NCBI GenBank assembly: GCA_937924345.1
Contig: CALDTD010000296.1
Span: 1-6,895, forward strand
DNA length: 6,895 nt
Reading direction: 5' to 3'
Source: an uncultured Flavobacteriales bacterium
Lineage (GTDB): Bacteria; Bacteroidota; Bacteroidia; Flavobacteriales_D; Parvicellaceae
Shown in pieces: positions 6,402 through 6,895 of the stretch. The position numbers and the translations under genes are program-made. Below the pieces are notes generated by a model. That model was not told the DNA's origin, made no database searches, and was given only the letters and a program-made list of their open reading frames with translations. How positions within the stretch are numbered: position 1 is the first letter of the stretch; every line of letters begins with the position of its first letter.

Positions 6402-6895
6402 TTACTTTTCGAAAAGCATTATACTTTCGATATGTGCTGTATGTGGAAACTGATCGACCAAGGAAACTTTTTGAAGCTGGTAACCTTCGGCTTTTAATTC
6501 TATAGCATCTCTAGCTTGTGTTCCAGGATTACAACTAACGTAAACGATTCTTTTAGCTCCAAGATTCATTACTTTTCTTAACGTTTTAGGTGCTATTCCA
6601 CCTCGAGGGGGATCCAAAACTATTGTTCCAATTTTCCCAACATATTGAGGGTACTCAACTAGAAACTTTCCAACATCTGCTGGGTAAAAATCTACCCCTT
6701 CTATTTTATTTAATGCGGCATTACGTTTAGCATTTTCAATGGCAGAAGGAATTATATCAACACCAATAATTTTTGCATTATTTGTTTTAGAAGCTAAAAT
6801 TTGACCAATAGTTCCTGTACCGCAAAACAAATCCATTACCACAGTATTATCAACTGCTTCTTTATTTTCTAACGCATAATCGATAACTTTTGTGT
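6402..6895 (-). CDS. rlmD: 23S rRNA (uracil-5-)-methyltransferase RlmD (RumA/TrmA family), C-terminal part
   Basis: The - strand frame is open from the right edge of the window to the TAA at 6402-6404 (163 complete codons visible). The GTG at 6840-6842 is an internal Val, not the start: the residues before it (TKVIDYALENKEAVDNT) continue the methyltransferase domain. SAM-dependent methyltransferase motifs are DLFCGTGTIG (bases 6804-6833), the acidic IGVDI strand, LDPPRGG (about 6597-6616) and VSCNP, whose catalytic Cys is encoded at 6531-6533. FPHTAHIE near the end contains the conserved Glu at 6426-6428. The family transfers a methyl group from SAM to C5 of a uracil in RNA; E. coli RlmD targets U1939 of 23S rRNA. 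The N-terminal TRAM domain and any iron-sulphur cysteines lie beyond the window, so exclusion of a tRNA-specific TrmA relies on Bacteroidota usually carrying an RlmD-type member. Confidence 0.92.
   Translation of the reverse strand, partial: TKVIDYALENKEAVDNTVVMDLFCGTGTIGQILASKTNNAKIIGVDIIPSAIENAKRNAALNKIEGVDFYPADVGKFLVEYPQYVGKIGTIVLDPPRGGIAPKTLRKVMNLGAKRIVYVSCNPGTQARDAIELKAEGYQLQKVSLVDQFPHTAHIESIMLFEK

Noticed and set aside
6402..6842. Short methyltransferase starting at the GTG at 6842
   Set aside because: The frame stays open to the right edge, and the RlmD family needs several hundred more N-terminal residues, so this is a gene cut by the window.

Overview
The window looks like ordinary chromosome from a member of the Bacteroidota, most likely a marine-type Flavobacteriaceae. 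It is strongly AT-rich, start codons lack clear Shine-Dalgarno sequences, and the secreted protein has a typical signal peptide ending ...VFG|Q. Several proteins resemble families I know mainly from flavobacteria. I see no rRNA, tRNA, CRISPR array, transposase, phage structural cluster or defence locus, and no clear candidate for an undescribed multi-gene system.

Layout. (1) Bases 2-1276, + strand: the C-terminal part of a large protein, probably the outer-membrane-barrel-like tail of a Bacteroidota M1-type (gluzincin) metallopeptidase; its N-terminus lies outside the window. (2) 1266-1682, - strand: a four-helix inner-membrane protein of unknown function, overlapping the first gene tail to tail by 11 bp. 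(3) 1683-1753: a divergent intergenic region with an imperfect dyad and a possible promoter. (4) 1754-3001 and 3004-3894, + strand: a probable two-gene operon, an FAD-dependent amine-oxidase/protoporphyrinogen-oxidase-like oxidoreductase followed after 2 nt by a short Ppx/GppA phosphatase starting with TTG. (5) 3969-5837, + strand: a secreted, Gly/Thr/Asn-rich modular protein built from tail-fibre-like modules, about 40-residue repeats and a conserved C-terminal 'IDHPLDP' domain. (6) 5890-6399 and 6402-6895, - strand: a small HEAT-like helical protein placed 2 nt downstream of the C-terminal part of the 23S rRNA uracil-5-methyltransferase RlmD, which runs off the right edge.

How the genes relate. 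The FAD enzyme and Ppx are probably co-transcribed, but no shared pathway is evident. The membrane protein is divergent from the FAD gene and may share its control region. RlmD and the HEAT-like protein probably form another transcription unit. The fibre-like secreted protein stands alone between two intergenic gaps and is the most unusual gene here. All six internal or partial gene junctions are tight; no stretch above about 75 bases is free of genes.
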